35,299 nt of DNA from contig VCMS01000421.1 in NCBI GenBank assembly GCA_022539475.1, positions 1 through 35,299 on the forward strand, in the 5' to 3' direction. Source of the DNA: Gracilaria domingensis. Its lineage: Eukaryota; Rhodophyta; Florideophyceae; Gracilariales; Gracilariaceae. This document shows positions 31,096 to 35,299 of the stretch, piece by piece. Position numbers and translations under genes: made by a program. How positions within the stretch are numbered: position 1 is the first letter of the stretch; the number at the start of each line of letters is the position of its first letter. The notes beneath the pieces were generated by a model. The model did no database searches. It was not told the origin of the DNA and saw only the letters and a program-made list of their open reading frames with translations.

Positions 31096-32859
31096 TCACC
31101 GACGGGGGAACGAACAGTTCCATTCCGTTAAGGAAGTTGCGGATAACCGCTCCTGCGGATCGGTGCTGGCACCGGCGCCTCCTGCCGAAGGAGCCGGACC
31201 TATCTGGGCAGCCGGAATCGCCGGGAGAGCCGGAACGGGCACACTGACCTCGGTGATATCCACTTCCTCCACCACTTCCGACCCTTCGGCCGGTACGTCC
31301 TCCACAGCAGGGAGTTCCTCATCTTCGTCACTCCCTTCGACGAAGACGAGCCCTCTCGGGTGTTCTGCCAGGACGGTACCCTCCGCAGCACGCCGCGCGG
31401 CAGCCTCCTGAGCAGAGATGTGCTCCCACTCTCATGGGTCGAAGAAAACGAAGTCTCCCGCGTTCACATCGCGTCCTGGAGATCGGTCCCACCGACGGCG
31501 GATGCCCTCGGACACCTGCCCAGGGGGAACCTGGTCCCAATCGACCTCGTCGAGGACATCAAGAAGCCCACGGAGTTCCCGCTCGTTGCAGACAGAACCG
31601 AGGACCTCGGAAAGATACGAACCGCGAATGGAATAGCGGAATAACTCCAGTACAAACCACGACCGGTACGCGTCGTACACCTCCCAGAGGAGAAAGGCCG
31701 CAACGCGGACAGTCCATTCCGTAGCGAGGAGACTCCACAGACCGCGAGGCGGATTCGATGCCGGAAGGAACCGGGAACCCACGTATGTCAGGCACGGAAG
31801 AAGCTCCACGCAACATCCTCGTGGCACCTCCGCCCGGAACCAGAAATCGGGGATTGGGACATACCGTTCATAACGGAAGCTCGCCGCAAGGCGCTCGACC
31901 TCCACACACTGGTGGGGAATCAGCAACCCGAATCGGGACCTCCACTTTCGCTCGTCGCGGAGTCTTTGAAGAAATCGCCCCGCGTTGACTTGCGGAGATA
32001 TCGGAACTCCGCTCGGAGAATCGGCCTCATCCAGAGCACAAGGTTCTGGTAAGACTGAACGCTGTCAGCGTAGCTCCCAAGGTCGGGAAATATCGCCGCG
32101 AGGCGGTCCTCATACTGGGCTTCCTCGTAAGTACGGTATCGCGCAACATCGAAACGATACTCCGGTGGCACCGGGAGATCGTTCGGAGACCGGTAGAACC
32201 GGGCATATCCCAAGCGGGTCATCTCGCTCCGAGCATACATTTCGGACTCGTTGCTCTCCCACCAGAGGGAGTCGCGCGGAATCGCAATGTGGGCTAACCA
32301 GTCCCGCGACCGGACTACGCTGACTGGCAGACCGCCGGGGAGCACTCCATCAACGGCATAATAGTCGATTAGGGAGTTGTCCCGAACGGCTTCGGTATCG
32401 ATCCAGGGAGCCCTGGCGAAGAAACCGCTATGATAGTGCGAGGTCCTCACTCGGAGGGAGCTCGGCGTGGGCCATCCACCGGAGGTGGCCGGAACTGCTG
32501 CGGCAGACGGTGCACTTCAATCGGGGATATTCGCGGGAGCGGCAGTCCGCGGAGTGGCATCGGCAGCTGCCACGGAGGCAGGAGGAGTCCCTGTCGGGTA
32601 GGGTACAGAACGGATCTTGCACGGGAACGAAGAGGCGCGCAGTACCGGAGCGCCGGAGAATTGGAGAACCGCGACGCAGGTACCGCGGCGGATGAGGCGG
32701 GTAGTTCGAACTGTTGCCTTGCATTGCGAGGGGGAGCTGCGGAAGAGCAGGGATGATGAGGGCGCTATCGTTTGCCAGTGCGTTGACCAAAATGTCGGGA
32801 AAGGCTCCCGGATGGGGAGGAGTACTTATACTCATGGTGATGGGAATGACCGAGTGCAT
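31096..32859 (-). pseudogene. Antisense ORF of gypsy copy B, nearly full length
   Basis: This frame opposes gag-pol. ATG 32859 lies 30 bp inside the 3' LTR. Segments: 32859-32428 (143 codons; Pro/Arg-rich, then Cys/His cluster CRCHSADC...CTVC...H...H near its end); after a frameshift, 32450-31920 (176 codons; HYHSGFFARAPW, LAHIAIPRDSLWWE, YRFDVARYRTYEEAQ, RPILRAEFR); after a one-base loss unique to B near 31960, 31926-31432 (FRYERYVPIPDFWF, FLLWEVYDAYRSWFV, LDVLDEVDWDQVP, FVFFDP); then TGA and an in-frame acidic (EGSDEDEELP), Ala/Pro-rich tail to 31096. The Trp, Tyr and Phe content and the balanced composition are unlike a chance shadow frame. No family is recognised. Antisense accessory ORFs in the 3' part of LTR elements are known from plant Tat-lineage elements and from HTLV-1 (HBZ); homology to those is not claimed. 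Confidence 0.62.
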
Positions 32860-32876
32860 TCGGGTGTTACCGCCTC

Positions 32877-32888
32877 AGGAGGGGGAGA
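32877..32888 (+). other. Polypurine tract of copy B
   Basis: AGGAGGGGGAGA directly before TGTAG of the 3' LTR. The same tract, as pyrimidines, is repeated at 33971-33983 next to LTR-X. Confidence 0.85.
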
Positions 32889-33774
32889 TGTAGAGCAAAA
32901 CCGCTTTTGCGGGGAAAGCAGCTAATGGAAACTCGTAGTTGTTAGATCCCTTTTGACGGTAGCACCCTCGGTTATGAGTATCGATAGGGAGGATTCCCCC
33001 AATTTGGGAGTTTACCAGAGAGGGGTATGGCTTCCGGACATTTGTAGTGTGGCCGCCCTGGGCGGACGCCCCGTGAGTCAAGGGCGTACAGTGAGGCACA
33101 CGTGGCCAATACTGGCCACGGGGCCAGCAAAGACTAGTAATCTAGGGTAGCGTAGTGCTAGTACTTAGGCGACAGCGACCGCCGTCGCCCCCACTAAGTA
33201 AACCCAACAAGGGAAATCTTGGCTCTAACTAGCTCCGCTGGTGACCGATCTTGCTCCGTTGAGGAGCGCATCGCCACCATTCCAGTGTGGTTATCCCCCT
33301 TGTGCGCCGAGGAACCACTGTCCGTGCACTACGGTGCTACTTCCTGTTTCTATTGTTTCTTTCTGTATCCATATTTCTACATTGTTTACCCACGGTTGTG
33401 GTGTGTTCCGCCCTGTGTGTACAGGTTTTTTCAGCGCTGATTTCGCCATCCACCCGTGTTCCCCGGGCTCGTGTTCGTATACACCGCCCGATCCCTCCCC
33501 CCATTTTTTCCTCTTTTCCACGGCTAACGCGGATCTTGCCACTTCTGTGGCGTGCCCTTCACACTTGGGACCGCCATATCGGTAAATTCTCCCACTTCAC
33601 TTCCGTCTGTAAGGCAGGTAGACGTCGCCCAGAGTTACGCCCGGAACGTGTCGACCTCAACGGAGGGCTCTTCCACTCAGCCGCGCGACATAGGGAGCAA
33701 GGCTGAACACCTTGAGTGTCTACCGCACACGCGGGTGGTTTTTGTCTCCGTCTGTGGAGTGGTTTTGCACTACA
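32889..33774 (+). repeat. 3' LTR of gypsy copy B (886 bp)
   Basis: Complete, TGTAGAGC...TGCACTACA. Sense features: a hairpin at 33101-33120 (CGTGGCCA, 4-nt loop, TGGCCACG) with a CCAAT-like core, a second hairpin at 33168-33189, CCTGT/ACAGG at 33412-33425 and a U5 hairpin CAAGG/CCTTG at 33698-33714. It shares derived bases with copy A's 3' LTR that are absent from both 5' LTRs. Confidence 0.92.
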
Positions 33775-33779
33775 CTCAG
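33775..33779 (+). other. Target-site duplication CTCAG
   Basis: The five bases after copy B's 3' LTR are CTCAG. The five bases outside copy A's 5' LTR, read in A's direction, are also CTCAG (14181-14185). Gypsy elements usually make 5-bp duplications. Confidence 0.75.
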
Positions 33780-33970
33780 ACGGCAATCCGCGTGAGCGGA
33801 CACATCCACTACGTAGACACCTGATGTGTCCACCATCGAGGCCAACAAACTATACTTTGTCCTGCGACCGTCAGCTCAATCCTCAAAATTCTGAGGTAAC
33901 ACTTCGGGAAACCCGGCAAACCTGTGAAATAGAGCGAGCCCGACCAGAAATCCGAGCGTTTTGCTCTACA
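33780..33970 (-). repeat. LTR-X, initial half (split LTR)
   Basis: Read on the minus strand it starts at 33970 with TGTAGAGCAAAACGC, the start of this LTR family, and stops at the CTCAG beside copy B without reaching an LTR end. The remainder is at 14186-14829. Joined at the duplicated CTCAG, the two halves make an LTR of about 840 bp. Confidence 0.8.
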
Positions 33971-33983
33971 TCTCCCCCTCCTC
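33971..33983 (-). other. Polypurine tract of element X
   Basis: The minus strand reads GAGGAGGGGGAGA directly before the TGTAG start of LTR-X, almost the same as copy B's tract. It shows that LTR-X is a 3' LTR and that the body of element X continues to the right. Confidence 0.8.
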
Positions 33984-35299
33984 AAGATTCGGGTACCTTC
34001 CCGAATCCACGGGTTTCTTCCTCGAAGAGGCAAGAAGCACAATGTCGGAGAATTCGGTCGAGGCGAGTGAAATCCAATCCGATATCTCTTCTCGGTTCAC
34101 CTAGACAACGAGCGACAATCCGTGCAAACGGTAATCCAACACGACATGAAACCCAACGACGCTAGTATATCCACTTAGTGGTCATCACCACAAGTTGTGG
34201 AGTGACAAACACATCCGTAGCAAACGGGTCACTGGTGGAACGGATCAGTCCCAACACACCCCACCAGTGGGTTCAGCAATTAACCGATACCATCGGATTC
34301 CGCAATGCGGCTAGCACGCGACATCCTATTCAGCAGCACTCATCTTTGGTGCTGCTCCACTGCAGGAGTTCCCACCGTGAAAACCGTACTTCTTACAACA
34401 TCCACTAGATACTCGGAGACTTCCAGAGTCTCTGGCACGTCACTATCATCTCGCGTTGCGAGCCAGGCGAGCCGCGACTCAGTAGCTGGATAAATGAATA
34501 CACCACCCGATATTATCGGAGAACTCAGGTAGAGTAGCATGCAAGGCCCGCAGATTGCGGTGTTCCAAGATAGTCAGATCTTGGTCAGAGTTCCAACCAT
34601 CTGGGATCTTGTGACGAACGGTAGCGAGAGGCTCCAGTTCGCACTGGTACACAACGATACTCCCTGAACATCGCGGTCAGCACCAAGGGCTTCGAAGCCT
34701 ATTGGTACTTTTCCGCAGTGCGGCGTTCGTACTCAGCAGACGCAGAGTCCCGTGGCAGGGCGAACAATTAAACCATGACTTACATGGAAATCCTCAATTC
34801 TCGTGAGTAAACAAAAGACAATAAAACATCCCTGCCAACACCGGATGGTAGCAACACTCTCCGTCCATTGGCAGTGACATCCCTCATGAGGGTCTCTGCA
34901 CGACACGAGTCTCTTCCGTACCCCATCGTGGAGAACTTCCACAACGTGGCAACCGCAGTGTCACTGACGCAGAACAATTGAGTTCATGCAGAACAGCAAA
35001 AGCGACAAACTCATTCTGCGTTGCACTCATCTTCCGAGAACCACGGCAGTCCAACCCTGTACAGTAGGTGCATCATCTAGCCATCCTGGTATTCCGTAAC
35101 CAACGGTGTGCGTATCTTCCAGAACCCTGGAATATTTCCAGTACATGTCCTGAACGTCAGTTTTGCTCCAGTAACAAGGGTCAATAAACATTTCAGTATG
35201 AACCAGAGGGACTGCTCTCTAAACAAGAGTTCATCCGCAATGCGCATTTGGCTAAATCAGGTCCTCTTTTCCAGGCGTCGATTCCCAACCGGGGTCAAC
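33984..35299 (-). mobile_element. Probable internal region of element X
   Basis: By position this is the 3' part of a minus-strand LTR element whose 3' LTR is LTR-X. No sense protein is recognisable. The plus strand, antisense to X, has protein-like stretches: a 42-codon frame 34539-34667 (start MQGPQIAVFQDSQ) and, one frame over, a reading from 34667 to the window end with only four stops and good composition (for example FEAYWYFSAVRRSYSADAE). This is the place of the antisense ORF in copies A and B, but I see no clear similarity to it. It is decayed, and the element continues beyond the window. Confidence 0.45.

Larger units (their letters stand above)
22218..33774 (+). mobile_element. Ty3/gypsy LTR retrotransposon, copy B (defective)
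   Basis: This is the mirror image of copy A and has the same gene order on the plus strand. The 5' LTR lacks its first 90 bp; the 3' LTR is complete. Coordinates of A and B sum to 36308 from the centre through gag and protease, so there is no net indel over 3 kb. The sum then steps by about 285 at the MITE-like insert. Copy B carries more private lesions than A: stops in capsid, RT and integrase, a lost zinc-knuckle Cys and a lost integrase catalytic Asp. It lacks the solo LTR and the hAT-like insert of copy A. Confidence 0.9.

Overview
This is a repeat-dense stretch of a eukaryotic nuclear genome. I see no host gene I can name, no rRNA, tRNA or CRISPR array, and no bacterial-style operon. 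Almost everything recognisable is transposon: two copies of one chromodomain-bearing Ty3/gypsy LTR element, a truncated Ty1/copia element, a decayed pogo/Tigger-like DNA transposon, two short non-autonomous DNA elements, a solo LTR, and the two halves of another LTR. The lineage cannot be fixed from the sequence. A repeat-rich red alga, oomycete or other protist would fit, but this is only a guess.

Layout. 1-1984: nothing recognisable. 1985-14180: gypsy copy A on the minus strand. Its 3' LTR is at 1985-2485 (distal part lost or diverged) and its 5' LTR at 13294-14180. It is interrupted by a solo LTR (3060-4010, target duplication CCAGT) and a hAT-like short element (4336-4578, 8-bp target duplication). 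14186-14829: the terminal half of another LTR, 'LTR-X'. 14830-18869: AT-richer DNA with a decayed DDE transposase (minus) and a small P2X7-like zinc-domain ORF (plus). 18870-22217: 5'-truncated copia element (minus). 22218-33774: gypsy copy B on the plus strand, interrupted by a 281-bp palindromic MITE-like element (25969-26249, target duplication CGAC). 33780-33970: the other half of LTR-X, followed by its polypurine tract and about 1.3 kb of what is probably the body of element X.

Copies A and B form an inverted repeat with arms of about 11-12 kb around a spacer of about 8 kb. They are collinear without a net indel over the first 3 kb from the centre: A and B coordinates sum to 36308. They share premature stops and frameshifts. 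They also share the same differences between 5' and 3' LTRs, which two independent retrotranspositions cannot produce. The 5-bp duplication CTCAG lies outside A's 5' LTR and outside B's 3' LTR, and the two LTR-X halves lie directly beyond those sites. I infer one old insertion into LTR-X, later inverted-duplicated or rearranged, with patches of gene conversion since.

Gene content of the gypsy element in sense order: LTR, PBS, gag (coiled coil, capsid-like region, CCHC knuckle), pol in the -1 frame (protease, linker, RT, RNase H, integrase, GPY-like module, chromodomain), polypurine tract, LTR. Neither copy can be autonomous. The most interesting feature is between pol and the 3' LTR: about 1.75 kb holds a large reading frame on the opposite strand (B 32859-31096; A 2515-5495), starting about 30 bp inside the 3' LTR and running towards the end of pol. 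It has a Cys/His cluster, an aromatic-rich body and an acidic tail, and matches nothing I recognise. It may be an accessory gene expressed from antisense transcription of the 3' LTR.
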